From the NCBI RefSeq assembly GCF_003667525.1, contig NZ_RCUW01000009.1:42871-106870 (forward strand): 64,000 bases of DNA, in the 5' to 3' direction. Made by a program: the position numbers and the translations under genes. The notes beneath the pieces are model-generated. The model ran no database searches. It saw only the letters and a list, made by a program, of their open reading frames with translations, and was not told where the DNA came from. This DNA comes from Mycetocola_B reblochoni. GTDB taxonomy: Bacteria > Actinomycetota > Actinomycetes > Actinomycetales > Microbacteriaceae. Below are positions 44,713 through 53,457 of this stretch, piece after piece (position 1 is the first letter of the stretch; every line of letters begins with the position of its first letter).

Positions 44713-45743
44713 GACGCGCCGAGACCGGCGAGCCAGCGGACCACGTCGGCGGCGGGTGCTGAGGGCGCGGCCCGCCACCCCGTCCCCGCCCAGAGGTGGA
44801 CGCGTTGAGCGTCGCCGACGGCGGCCGCCGCCATGCGCAGCGGCCGGGTCAGGTGATGGACCGCAGGACAGGCGGTGGGGGCGTCGGCGCCGTGCCTGTC
44901 GGTGAAATCCGAGCGGAGCGCACGCGCGGGCCGTCCGGTGAAGGCGCGGGTCACCACGGTCTCGGTGACGGAGGGGTCGCGGAGAGCCGCACGGTGGACG
45001 GCGCCCGTTCCCGCCTCGTCGGTCAGCAGGAACATCGTCCCGGCGGCGACCGCCTCGGCGCCCGCATCGAGCAGCCGCTCCACCTCCTCGGGCCCGTCGA
45101 CACCGCCCGCGGCGACGATCGGGAGCGGCGTGACCGCGGCCACGCGCCGCACGACGTCTGCCGTGCCGACCTCGGCCGGCGCGGGGCCCCCGGCGTCGTG
45201 CCGCGCGGAGTGGCCGCCGGCGCGCGGCCCCTGCACGACGATGCCGTCGGCTCCGACGCCGGCCGCGGCCGTCGCCTCGTCGGGGCTCGTGACGGAGATC
45301 AGCACCCGGGTGCCCGCCCGCTGCAGTGCGGCGACGTCGTCGCGACGGGGGAGGCCGAACGTGAGCGAGACGACGGGGACCCGGCGGTCCGCGAGCAGCG
45401 CGAGCTTCTCCGCCCAGCCGTCGTCGTCGAAGTCGGGGACCTCGCCAAGCGGTGCGCCCAGCGCGTCCGCGTCCTCGCGCAGGCTCTCGCCGTAGCGCCG
45501 CACCGCGTCGCGGTCGACGCGCTGCCGCTCGTCGGGGACGAAGAGGTTGACGCCGAAACGGACCCCCGCCGCCTGGAGCCGGTCGATCTGCTCGGCGAGG
45601 GCGCCCGTCGCGGCGTATCCTCCGGCGAGGAACGGGAGACCGCCCGCCGCGGCCACCACCAGCGCGAGCTCCACGGTGCTCGGGCCGCCGGCCATCGGTG
45701 CGGCGACGATCGGCAGCTCGCAGCCGATCAGCCCGTGGGTCAC
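44688..45743 (-). CDS. Nitronate monooxygenase-family flavoprotein
   Basis: This 351-residue TIM-barrel FMN protein of the nitronate monooxygenase / 2-nitropropane dioxygenase family has VAAPMAGGPST at the N-terminus, VVQGPRAGGHSARH holding the catalytic-type His, and the phosphate-binding PIVAAGGVDGPEEV and VAAGTMFLLTDEAGT. It probably oxidises toxic alkyl nitronates such as propionate-3-nitronate. The start overlaps the stop of the next gene upstream on this strand (ATGA), so they are co-translated. Confidence 0.87.
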   Translation of the reverse strand: MTHGLIGCELPIVAAPMAGGPSTVELALVVAAAGGLPFLAGGYAATGALAEQIDRLQAAGVRFGVNLFVPDERQRVDRDAVRRYGESLREDADALGAPLGEVPDFDDDGWAEKLALLADRRVPVVSLTFGLPRRDDVAALQRAGTRVLISVTSPDEATAAAGVGADGIVVQGPRAGGHSARHDAGGPAPAEVGTADVVRRVAAVTPLPIVAAGGVDGPEEVERLLDAGAEAVAAGTMFLLTDEAGTGAVHRAALRDPSVTETVVTRAFTGRPARALRSDFTDRHGADAPTACPAVHHLTRPLRMAAAAVGDAQRVHLWAGTGWRAAPSAPAADVVRWLAGLGASQRIASIG

Positions 45744-46618
45744 CGTGGCCCCGTCGCGGACTGCTGCTGCTCGGCGATGGACGCCCAGTCCTCGTCTGCG
45801 CGCCCGTCCGCGATCGCCTGGTCGAAGGCGCGGCGCAGTACCTCCCCGACCGGCAGCGTCACGCCGGTCCGCTCCGCCACGTCGAGGGCGAGGTGCAGGT
45901 CCTTCCGGCCGAGCGTCGTCGTGAACCCGGCCGGCGTGTACTCGTGTGCCGCGATCAGCGCGCCGTAGGACGCGTACGCCGGTCCCTGGAAGAGGGTCGA
46001 GGACAGCAGCGTGATGAGCTCGGCCGCGTCCACGCCGCTGCGTTCCGCGAGGCTCACCGCCTCACCCATCGACTGGATGGCGCAGGCGATCAGGTAGTTG
46101 CCGAGGATCTTGACGATGCTGGCCTGCTCGGCGCGCTCGCCCATCGGCCAGCTGCTCGCCCCGATGACGTCGAAGACGGGCTGCACGCGCTCGCGCAGCG
46201 CGGCCGGACCGCCGACGATGACGGTCAGCCGGCCCGCTTCGGCCGCCGCGACCCGCCCGAACACCGGGGCAGACAGATAGCCCACGCCGTGCTCGGCGTG
46301 CACGGCGGCGGCACGACGGGCCAGCTCCGTGCTGACCGTCGCCATGTTGATGTGCACGCTGTCCGCCGGCGCGTGCGCGAGCACGTCCGAGTCGAGGAAC
46401 AGCTGCGCGAACACCTCATCGTTCGAGACCATCGAGATCACGGTCCCCGTCGCGAACGCCTCGGCGAGCGTGGGGGCCGCCGTCGCTCCGGCGGCGACGA
46501 GCTCCTCGACGGGCCGGGGGGAGCGGTTCCACACTGTGACCTCGTAGCCGGCGCCGAGCAGGTTGTGGGCGATGGGGCGCCCCATCGCGCCGAGTCCGAT
46601 GACGGAGATGCGTGGCAT
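45740..46618 (-). CDS. NAD(P)-dependent beta-hydroxyacid dehydrogenase family protein
   Basis: This 292-residue enzyme of the 3-hydroxyisobutyrate / tartronate semialdehyde reductase family has the Rossmann motif VIGLGAMGRPIAHNL at the very start, and NWRS-like WNRSPRPVEEL. The substrate-binding loop is AGRLTVIVGG, where the family usually has GTL. The catalytic Lys lies in ASIVKILGNYLIA. Imine reductases share this fold and cannot be excluded. It heads a two-gene unit with the nitronate monooxygenase and is divergent from the flavoprotein at 46808. Confidence 0.87.
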   Translation of the reverse strand: MPRISVIGLGAMGRPIAHNLLGAGYEVTVWNRSPRPVEELVAAGATAAPTLAEAFATGTVISMVSNDEVFAQLFLDSDVLAHAPADSVHINMATVSTELARRAAAVHAEHGVGYLSAPVFGRVAAAEAGRLTVIVGGPAALRERVQPVFDVIGASSWPMGERAEQASIVKILGNYLIACAIQSMGEAVSLAERSGVDAAELITLLSSTLFQGPAYASYGALIAAHEYTPAGFTTTLGRKDLHLALDVAERTGVTLPVGEVLRRAFDQAIADGRADEDWASIAEQQQSATGPR

Positions 46619-46807
46619 GGCTGGTCCTTTCAGCGGTGAACGGGAGCGGGTGGACGCCCGAGCCCATGGTAGGACGACCGAGCCCGGCCACATCCGCGAC
46701 GGGAGCGGCGCCGCCGCGCAATATGTCACCGCGTGTCGGCGTGACTGCGGGGCCGTCCCGCACCTTGGGTAGCGTCCAGGGAGCGACGATGACGGAGGGT
46801 GGCACGG

Positions 46808-47980
46808 ATGCCTAGTGAGCGGGACTACCAGGAGACGGCGGAGCGGTTCAGGCCGGTGTTCGCCCGGATCGGCGTGGACGCGCTCGACCGCGAGCGTGCC
46901 GAGGCGCGCGCCGACATCCAGCTGGACTGGCTCATCGAGGCGGGGTTCGCCCGGCTGCGCGTCCCCGCCGACCTCGGAGGGGACGACGTTCCCCTGTCCT
47001 GGGTGATGCGGCTCATCGCGGAGCTCGCCGAGGTCGACCCGAATCTGGCGCACATCTGGCGCAACCACTTCTCCTTCGGCGAGGACCGCCGCCACGACCG
47101 GTCCGACCCGCGCACGGACGACTGGCTGCGCCGGCTCGGTGACGGCGAGATCGTCGGCGGAGGGTGGAGCGAGCCGGGCGCGTCCGCCGGCGGGCAACCG
47201 CAGACCCGCATCCGCGTCGACGCGGAGGGTCGGTGGCGCCTCAGCGGCACGAAGTACTACGCCACGGGGAGCATCTACGCGCGCTGGACGACCGTGCTCG
47301 CCCTCGATCCGGACGGGGAGAAGGTCGTGGTGCTCGTCGCGACCACGGCCGACGGGGTGCAGGTCGGAGACGACTGGGACGCCTTCGGGCAGCGGGTCAC
47401 CGGCAGCGGCTCTGTCCGCTACGACGACGTGCTCGTCGACAGGGCGAACGTCTTCTCCTACGCGACCCGCTACGACTACCAGGGGCACTTCTACCAGTCC
47501 GTGCTCAACGCGCTGCTCGTCGGCATCAACCGGGCGGTGCTGGCGGAGGGGGCGGCCGCGGTCAGGGCCCGCCGCCGTTCGCACCCGGACGCGACGACGC
47601 CCGTGCCCGCGGAGGACCCGCAGCTGCTCGAGGTGCTCGGTCGCGTGTCGACGGCGGTGTACGCCTCCGACGCGGCGTTCGAGCGGTCGCTCGCGGCCGT
47701 CGACGCAGTGGTCGACGGTGAGGGGCGGGGGGACGGGCGTGCGCTGGAGCGGGCCTGGACGAGCGTGGCGCAGACCCAGGCGATCGTGATCGACCACGTC
47801 CTCGACAGCGCGACCCGTGTGTTCGACGCGCTCGGCTCGTCGGGGACCTCGCTCGGTCTGTCGCTCGATCGGCACTGGCGCAACGCCAGGACGCTCGCCT
47901 CGCACAACCCCAGGGTCTATCGGCTCCGAGCCGTGGGGGAGCGGGCGCTCGCCGACTCGGCCGAGGCGGACGGCGTCTAG
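46808..47980 (+). CDS. Acyl-CoA dehydrogenase-fold flavoprotein (DszC/SfnC-like monooxygenase)
   Basis: This 390-residue protein has the acyl-CoA dehydrogenase fold but looks like the reduced-flavin-dependent monooxygenases of the DszC/SfnC group. FARLRVPADLGGDDVPLS is followed by LAEVDPNLAHIWRNHF, then LSGTKYYATGSIYA in the beta domain and a helical C-terminus. Such enzymes need a separate flavin reductase. The ATG at 46808 has GGAGGG 8 bases upstream; a GTG at 46799 is an alternative. Substrate is unknown. Confidence 0.83.
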   Translation: MPSERDYQETAERFRPVFARIGVDALDRERAEARADIQLDWLIEAGFARLRVPADLGGDDVPLSWVMRLIAELAEVDPNLAHIWRNHFSFGEDRRHDRSDPRTDDWLRRLGDGEIVGGGWSEPGASAGGQPQTRIRVDAEGRWRLSGTKYYATGSIYARWTTVLALDPDGEKVVVLVATTADGVQVGDDWDAFGQRVTGSGSVRYDDVLVDRANVFSYATRYDYQGHFYQSVLNALLVGINRAVLAEGAAAVRARRRSHPDATTPVPAEDPQLLEVLGRVSTAVYASDAAFERSLAAVDAVVDGEGRGDGRALERAWTSVAQTQAIVIDHVLDSATRVFDALGSSGTSLGLSLDRHWRNARTLASHNPRVYRLRAVGERALADSAEADGV

Positions 47981-48204
47981 CGGCGGCCCCGCGCGGGCAA
48001 GACGAGCCACCGGCGACGGCGGCGGCAAAAAACTTTCCTCGATTCCGTGACGTTTCGGCTCCGTCTCCGTCCCGTTGATGAAGCACATCGGATCACCCAC
48101 CGTTACCGCCGGTGACGCCGCACCCAGGTTCGGCTACGCGGCGGGCGTACGGTGGGAACACCACGGGGTGATCGACCCCGCGGTCTCGACGAAAGGTGGA
48201 ACGC

Positions 48205-48375
48205 ATGAGTGCATCGGACAAGATCCAGAACGCCGCGCAGGACCTCGCGGGCAAGGCCAAGGAGGCCGCCGGCAAGCTGAGTGACAACGGCAAGCTCGAG
48301 GCCGAGGGCAAGCTCGACCAGGCCAAGGCCGACGCGAAGAAGGCCGGCGAGGACATCAAGGACTCGTTCAAGTAG
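48205..48375 (+). CDS. CsbD-family stress protein
   Basis: A 56-residue, Lys/Ala/Asp-rich helical protein reads MSASDKIQNAAQDLAGKAKE at its start and ends in KKAGEDIKDSFK. This is the CsbD-like stress family, abundant in general stress responses but of unknown molecular role. AAAGGTGG precedes the ATG. A strong terminator follows 8 bases after the stop. The 220 bases upstream hold no other gene. Confidence 0.9.
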   Translation: MSASDKIQNAAQDLAGKAKEAAGKLSDNGKLEAEGKLDQAKADAKKAGEDIKDSFK

Positions 48376-48383
48376 GCCGAGAC

Positions 48384-48420
48384 CATCGGGGCCGGGGTGC
48401 ACTGCACCCCGGCCCCGATG
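48384..48420 (+). terminator. Terminator after csbD-like gene
   Basis: A perfect 17-bp stem (48384-48400 with 48404-48420) closes an ACT loop. No T tract. Confidence 0.8.
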
Positions 48421-48473
48421 CGTGTGTCGCGGTCGGATCCGTCGCCGCACGTGCGAGGCGCCCCGCTTCGCCC

Positions 48474-48632
48474 CTAGACTGGAGCCGACACATCGTCCGC
48501 CGCAGGCCGTCCCTGCGGCTTTTGCTTTTTCGCGGCTTCCGCCCGCGCGCCGACCCGTCCGCGGGTGGCACCGCGGTCTCCGGCGGAACGGTCGCCCCCA
48601 CCACACACGTTCACGAGGAATCGAGGTTTCTG
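48474..48632 (+). promoter_or_regulatory. Structured leader with terminator and T-box-like motif, upstream of MFS exporter
   Basis: A TAGACT -10-like box is at about 48475-48480. A 7-bp terminator-like hairpin (48500-48506 with 48512-48518, then CTTTTGCTTTTT) follows soon after. Then CCGCGGGTGGCACCGCGG at 48559-48576 contains GGGTGGCACCGCG (48563-48575), which matches the T-box consensus GGGTGGNACCGCG exactly. The specifier-loop domain and the usual downstream CGTCCC pairing partner are not evident. A T-box-derived or short translational T-box element is possible. Confidence 0.4.
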
Positions 48633-49874
48633 TTGCCGCTCATCGAACGCAGCACCACTCCGCGGAACCTTCCGATGGCGATCCTCGCGCTCGCCATCGG
48701 CGGCTTCGGCATCGGCGTCACCGAGTTCGTCGTCATGGGCATCATGCCCCAGATCGCGGAGGGCATCGGCGGGACGGAGGCGGATGTCGGCCACGGCATC
48801 TCGGCCTACGCGCTCGGCGTGGTGGTGGGAGCCCCCGTCATCACCGCGCTGGCCGCGAAGGTGGGCCGCAAGCGGCTCCTGCTGGCGATCATCGTGCTGT
48901 TCATCGTCGGCAACGGCCTGACGATCTTCGCGACCGAGGTCCCCACCTTCCTCGCCTCCCGCTTCCTGTCCGGGCTGCCGCACGGCGTGTACTTCGGTGT
49001 CGCCTCCGTGACGGCGGCAAGCATGGCCGACCCCGACCGCCGCGGCCGGACGATCGCGAAGATCTTCCTCGGGCTGACGATTGCCAACCTCGCGGGCGTG
49101 CCTGCGGCGACCTGGCTGGGGCAGGCGTTCGGCTGGCAGACCGCGTTCATGATCGTCGTCCTGATCGGCGTGATCAACCTGCTCGCCGTGCTCATCTGGG
49201 TGCCGGCGGGGCCGGTGCGCTCGGACGCGTCGATCACGCGTGAGCTCACCGCCCTGAAGTCCGGTCAGCTCTGGCTCGGCCTGATGATCGGTGCGATCGG
49301 CTTCGCGGGGATCTTCGCGGTGTACAGCTACATCACGCCCATCGTCACCGGTGTGTCCGGTGTCCCCGAGGCGCTCGTTCCGCTCATCATGGCGCTGTTC
49401 GGCCTCGGGATGACCGTGGGGACGATGTTCGGCGGCCGGCTCGCCGACTGGTCCGTCGACCGCTCGATCATCATCGCGCTGATCGCGATGGCCGTTGTCC
49501 TCGGGCTGTTCGGCGCGTTCGTCCACATCACCTGGGTCGCGTACGTCGGTGCGTTTGTGCTGGGCGTGTGCTCTCAGCTGCTCGGCCCTCCGGTGCAGAT
49601 CCGGCTGATGGACTCGGCGCCGCAGGCGCCGTCGCTGGCCGCGTCGATGCACCACGCCGCCTTCAACATGGCCAACGCCATGGGTGCGGCGGCGGGTGGC
49701 TTCTTCATCGCCAGGCAGATGCTGGTCGCTCCGGCGTGGGCCGGTGTCGGCTTCGCTCTGGCGGGACTGCTGGTGGCGGTTCTGACGATGCTCGTGCCCC
49801 GGAAGAGGATCTTCCGGCGCCGCTACCAGGTCGACACCACCACGGGGTCGATCGCCATCGTCCCGATGGACTGA
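48633..49874 (+). CDS. MFS transporter, DHA1 (AraJ/sugar-efflux-like) family
   Basis: This ~413-residue exporter has 12 TM helices. LAIGGFGIGVTEFVVMGIMP in TM1 is the hallmark of the AraJ/SotB/YdhP efflux subgroup. The loop motif is KVGRKRLLL, and LSGLPHGVYFGVASVTAASM and AFNMANAMGAAAGGFFI are also typical. These export sugars, purine ribosides or drugs. The start is uncertain; TTG 48633 (just before PLIERSTTPRNL) with GAGG 6 bases upstream is chosen, since earlier in-frame codons lie in the structured leader. Convergent with pnuC, 6 bases apart. Confidence 0.88.
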   Translation: MPLIERSTTPRNLPMAILALAIGGFGIGVTEFVVMGIMPQIAEGIGGTEADVGHGISAYALGVVVGAPVITALAAKVGRKRLLLAIIVLFIVGNGLTIFATEVPTFLASRFLSGLPHGVYFGVASVTAASMADPDRRGRTIAKIFLGLTIANLAGVPAATWLGQAFGWQTAFMIVVLIGVINLLAVLIWVPAGPVRSDASITRELTALKSGQLWLGLMIGAIGFAGIFAVYSYITPIVTGVSGVPEALVPLIMALFGLGMTVGTMFGGRLADWSVDRSIIIALIAMAVVLGLFGAFVHITWVAYVGAFVLGVCSQLLGPPVQIRLMDSAPQAPSLAASMHHAAFNMANAMGAAAGGFFIARQMLVAPAWAGVGFALAGLLVAVLTMLVPRKRIFRRRYQVDTTTGSIAIVPMD

Positions 49875-49880
49875 CGCGGG

Positions 49881-50471
49881 CTAGGTCCCCGGGCCGAGGC
49901 GGACGACGCGGCTGCTGGCCCGGTCGATGCGCCACCACACGATAAAGCCCACGGCCGTGAACGCCCCGTAGAACACGTACATGAACGCCGAGGCGTAGTA
50001 CCCGGCGCTCAGAAGCAGCGGGACGCCGACCGCGTCGACGGCGATCCACACCAGCCAGAACTCGACCCACCCCCTGGCCATGCCGTACGTCGCCAGCAGC
50101 GAGCCCATGAAGATCCAGGCGTCGGCCCAGACGGGCTCGTACGACTCCAGCGCGCGGAAGACGGGCGTCAGCACGAGGGTCCCGCCGACCAGGGCGACGA
50201 CGAGGCCGATCCGCTGCCGGCCCGAGGCCCACTGCGGGGTGACGGCCGCGCCGTCGGAGTGGCGGTTGCTCCGCCACGCGAACCAGCCGTAGACGGACAC
50301 GGCGATGAACATGAGCTGACGCCCCGCCTGGCCGAGCAGGTTGACCGGGTTGGGCGTGTGGAACACCGCGCCGAGGAAGACGGTGAGCAGCAGCAGGTTG
50401 CCGACGATGCCGATCGGCCAGGCCCAGACCTTGCGCCGCATGCCGCCGAGTGCCGAGGCGAGCCCGAACAC
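49881..50471 (-). CDS. pnuC: Nicotinamide mononucleotide/riboside transporter PnuC
   Basis: This membrane facilitator for nicotinamide riboside (196 aa from GTG 50471) shows seven or so TM helices, VFGLASALGGMRRKVWAWP, the WAWPIGIVGN block, and LESYEPVWADAWIFMGSLLA with the conserved Trp residues. Conserved PnuC sequence (LFDATLTIGDQTVLWREIVG) continues upstream in frame to about 50552, but no ATG, GTG or TTG exists there. An AGGAAGG ribosome site (50562-50568) precedes ACG codons at 50558 and 50552. The true start may be non-standard. Confidence 0.9.
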   Translation of the reverse strand: MFGLASALGGMRRKVWAWPIGIVGNLLLLTVFLGAVFHTPNPVNLLGQAGRQLMFIAVSVYGWFAWRSNRHSDGAAVTPQWASGRQRIGLVVALVGGTLVLTPVFRALESYEPVWADAWIFMGSLLATYGMARGWVEFWLVWIAVDAVGVPLLLSAGYYASAFMYVFYGAFTAVGFIVWWRIDRASSRVVRLGPGT

Positions 50472-50727
50472 GTTGCCGACGATCTCGCGCCAGAGGACGG
50501 TCTGGTCCCCGATGGTCAGGGTGGCGTCGAAAAGCCAGAGGATGGCGTCCGTGGTCGTGTCCCTTCCTGTCGGGCCGGCCGGTCGGCGGTCGCCCTGTGC
50601 TGGTCGGGGGCGGCTCAGTCGCCCCGTGCCAAGTATGGCGGACGCTCGTGCGCCTGGTGCTCACCGACGACGCCCCGCTCCGCGCGCTCGGGGGAGCGGC
50701 GGGGCGGGGCGTCGGGGACGTGCGAGC

Positions 50728-51576
<849 letters not shown>

Positions 51577-51594
51577 GGTGTGGCTCCAATCATT

Positions 51595-51610
51595 AGTTGA
51601 ACCTTCAACT
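51595..51610. promoter_or_regulatory. Palindromic operator 1 between qorB and marR
   Basis: AGTTGAACCTTCAACT is a perfect inverted repeat (7-base arms, 2-base spacer). It lies just before the qorB start and shares its pattern with a second copy downstream. Confidence 0.75.
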
Positions 51611-51632
51611 GACATCACTCTACGACCGATTG

Positions 51633-51646
51633 GTTGAAGCGTCAAC
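51633..51646. promoter_or_regulatory. Palindromic operator 2 over the marR promoter
   Basis: GTTGAAGCGTCAAC repeats the half-sites of operator 1 (GTTGAACCTTCAAC) 37 bases further on. It overlaps the -35 region (TTGAAG) of a promoter whose -10 is TACGAT at 51655-51660. Confidence 0.75.
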
Positions 51647-51666
51647 AAACAGCGTACGATTGCGTC

Positions 51667-52149
51667 ATGACCACCCCCCGATGGCTCAGCGACGACGAGC
51701 TGACCGCCTGGCTCCGCCTCCGTGCGGTCACCATGCTGCTCCCCGCGGCGATCGACGGGCAGCTCAAGCGCGACAGCGGACTGACCGAGTTCGAGTACTA
51801 CGTGCTCGCCATGCTCTCCGACGCCAGCGACCGCCGCCTCACCCTCAGCGACCTCGCGTCGCGCACCAACTCGTCGCTGTCGCGACTGTCGCACGTGGTA
51901 CGCCGGCTGGGCGAGGCCGGCTGGGTGACGAAGGCCACCTGCCCCGATGACGGCCGCTCCACCTTCGCCGTCCTCACCGATGCGGGGATGGCGCTGGTCG
52001 AGTCGGCGGCGCCCGGTCACGTCGAGGAGGTCCGCCGACGCGTGTTCGACACGCTCAGCGATGCCGAGCGTGAGGGGCTCAGCGTCGCGTTGGAGCGGAT
52101 CCTGAGTACTCTTGATCCGGCACACCACCTGACCCGCGACATCGACTAG
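51667..52149 (+). CDS. MarR-family transcriptional regulator
   Basis: This 160-residue winged-helix regulator has the MarR layout: dimerisation helices, LTLSDLASRTNSSLSRLSHVV as the recognition region, and the wing CPDDGRSTFAVLT. The ATG at 51667 lies 6 bases after the TACGAT -10 box, so the message should be leaderless. It probably represses itself and qorB through the two operators. The single Cys before PDDGRS could be a redox sensor (speculative). The ROK gene follows 37 bases later. Confidence 0.9.
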   Translation: MTTPRWLSDDELTAWLRLRAVTMLLPAAIDGQLKRDSGLTEFEYYVLAMLSDASDRRLTLSDLASRTNSSLSRLSHVVRRLGEAGWVTKATCPDDGRSTFAVLTDAGMALVESAAPGHVEEVRRRVFDTLSDAEREGLSVALERILSTLDPAHHLTRDID

Positions 52150-52186
52150 TCGCGCCGTGCCGCCGCAACGACGCGAGGAGCAGAGA

Positions 52187-53077
52187 ATGATCGCCGGAAT
52201 CGAGACCGGGGGAACCAAGATCGTGTGCGCCGTGGCCGACGCCGATGCGCCGACCGAGATCGTGGAGACCGTCACGATCCCGACGAGCGATCCGGAGACG
52301 AGCTACCTGGCGATCAGGGAGCTCCTCGGGCGCCACGAGGTCGAGGCGGTGGGCCTGGCGTCGTTCGGGCCCGTCGACGTCGTCCCGGAGAGTGCGAACT
52401 ACGGAACGGTGCTGGCCTCCCCGAAGCGCGGCTGGCCGGGCTTCGATCAGCGGGCGGCATTAGCGGACATCGTCGCGGCACCGCTGACCGTCGTGTCGGA
52501 CGTCACCGGGTCCGCGATCGGCGAGCTGAGGCACGGCGCGGGCATCGGCTTCGGCTCGATCGCGTACGTGACGGTCGGCACCGGCGTGGGGGTCGGCGCG
52601 ATCGTCGCCGGCAGCCCCGTCCAGGGCCTCGGGCACCCCGAGCTCGGCCACGTCCTGGTGCGCCGCCACCCCGATGACGACTTCGCGGGGGTCTGCCCCT
52701 TCCACGGTGACTGCCTGGAGGGGCTCGCGGCCGGACCGGCCGTCGAGGCGCGGTGGGGCTCGCCCGGCTCGGCGCTCAGCGGCGAGATGCTGGCCTCGGC
52801 CGTGGAGCTCGGCGCCTGGTACGTCGCGCAGCTGATGATGACGATCACCCTGTCGCTCTGCCCCGAGCGCATCATCCTCGGCGGCGGCGTGGCCAAGACC
52901 CCCGGACTGATGCGTCGCGTGCGCGAACTGACGGCCGTGCTCCTGAACGGATATCTCCAGGATCACCCGGCAGCGGACCCGGACAGCGACTTCATCGTGC
53001 CGCCGGGCCTGGGGGACAGGGCCGGCGTGATCGGGGCGCTGGAGTTGGCGGCGGGGGCGCTCGCCCCGCGCGGCTGA
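52187..53077 (+). CDS. ROK-family fructokinase
   Basis: This 296-residue sugar kinase starts with GIETGGTKIVCAV (phosphate-binding) and has TVGTGVGVGAIV and the zinc motif GHVLVRRHPDDDFAGVCPFH followed by GDCLEGLAAGPAV. This His/Cys pattern is typical of the fructokinase branch of ROK proteins (ScrK/YdhR type). It would make fructose-6-phosphate, and could take up the fructose released by the GH32 enzyme 8 kb away (inference). GAGGAG precedes the ATG. No DNA-binding domain is present, so it is a kinase rather than a repressor. Confidence 0.9.
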   Translation: MIAGIETGGTKIVCAVADADAPTEIVETVTIPTSDPETSYLAIRELLGRHEVEAVGLASFGPVDVVPESANYGTVLASPKRGWPGFDQRAALADIVAAPLTVVSDVTGSAIGELRHGAGIGFGSIAYVTVGTGVGVGAIVAGSPVQGLGHPELGHVLVRRHPDDDFAGVCPFHGDCLEGLAAGPAVEARWGSPGSALSGEMLASAVELGAWYVAQLMMTITLSLCPERIILGGGVAKTPGLMRRVRELTAVLLNGYLQDHPAADPDSDFIVPPGLGDRAGVIGALELAAGALAPRG

Positions 53078-53133
53078 GCCCGGCGTCCCGATCGGCCGCG
53101 TGCGGGCCGCTCGCCCTGGGTCGCGCATCCTCA

Positions 53134-53156
53134 ATACGCCCAGGGGGATGGGGTAT
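53134..53156. promoter_or_regulatory. CsoR/RcnR-type operator overlapping the promoter
   Basis: ATACGCCC and GGGGTAT form an imperfect inverted repeat with a G-rich centre, the form bound by CsoR/RcnR repressors. The right arm merges with the TATGTT -10 box at 53154-53159, as expected for autorepression. Confidence 0.6.
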
Positions 53157-53165
53157 GTTGATCCG

Positions 53166-53441
53166 ATGATCGAGGACATCAAGAAGCGCGCGCTGCATCG
53201 GATCCGCATCCTCGAGGGCCAGATGCGCGGCCTCGAGAAGATGGTGGACAACGAGGACTACTGCATGGACATCATCACGCAGTCCCTGTCCATCCAGAAG
53301 TCGCTCGGCTCGCTGAACAAGCTCCTCATCGAGAACCACCTGAGGACCCACGTCACCGAGATGTTCGAGGCCGGGGGGCAGCAGCGCGAGGACGCCGTCG
53401 CGGAGCTGCTCAAGGCCTTCGAGCTGGGCACCAACCGCTGA
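53166..53441 (+). CDS. Metal-sensitive repressor of the CsoR/RcnR/FrmR family
   Basis: This 91-residue all-helical repressor (DUF156) has KKRALHRIRILEGQMRGLEKM then the DYCMDI and NHLRTHV metal motifs. Ligand positions are Cys33, His58 and His62. Copper-type CsoR has Cys-His-Cys, formaldehyde-type FrmR has Cys-His-Glu, and nickel/cobalt RcnR has Cys-His-His, so the pattern here is RcnR-like, though the N-terminal His3 of RcnR is absent. The ATG comes 6 bases after the -10 box (leaderless). No metal exporter lies next to it. Confidence 0.9.
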   Translation: MIEDIKKRALHRIRILEGQMRGLEKMVDNEDYCMDIITQSLSIQKSLGSLNKLLIENHLRTHVTEMFEAGGQQREDAVAELLKAFELGTNR

Positions 53442-53457
53442 GCCCGACGGGCCGCGC

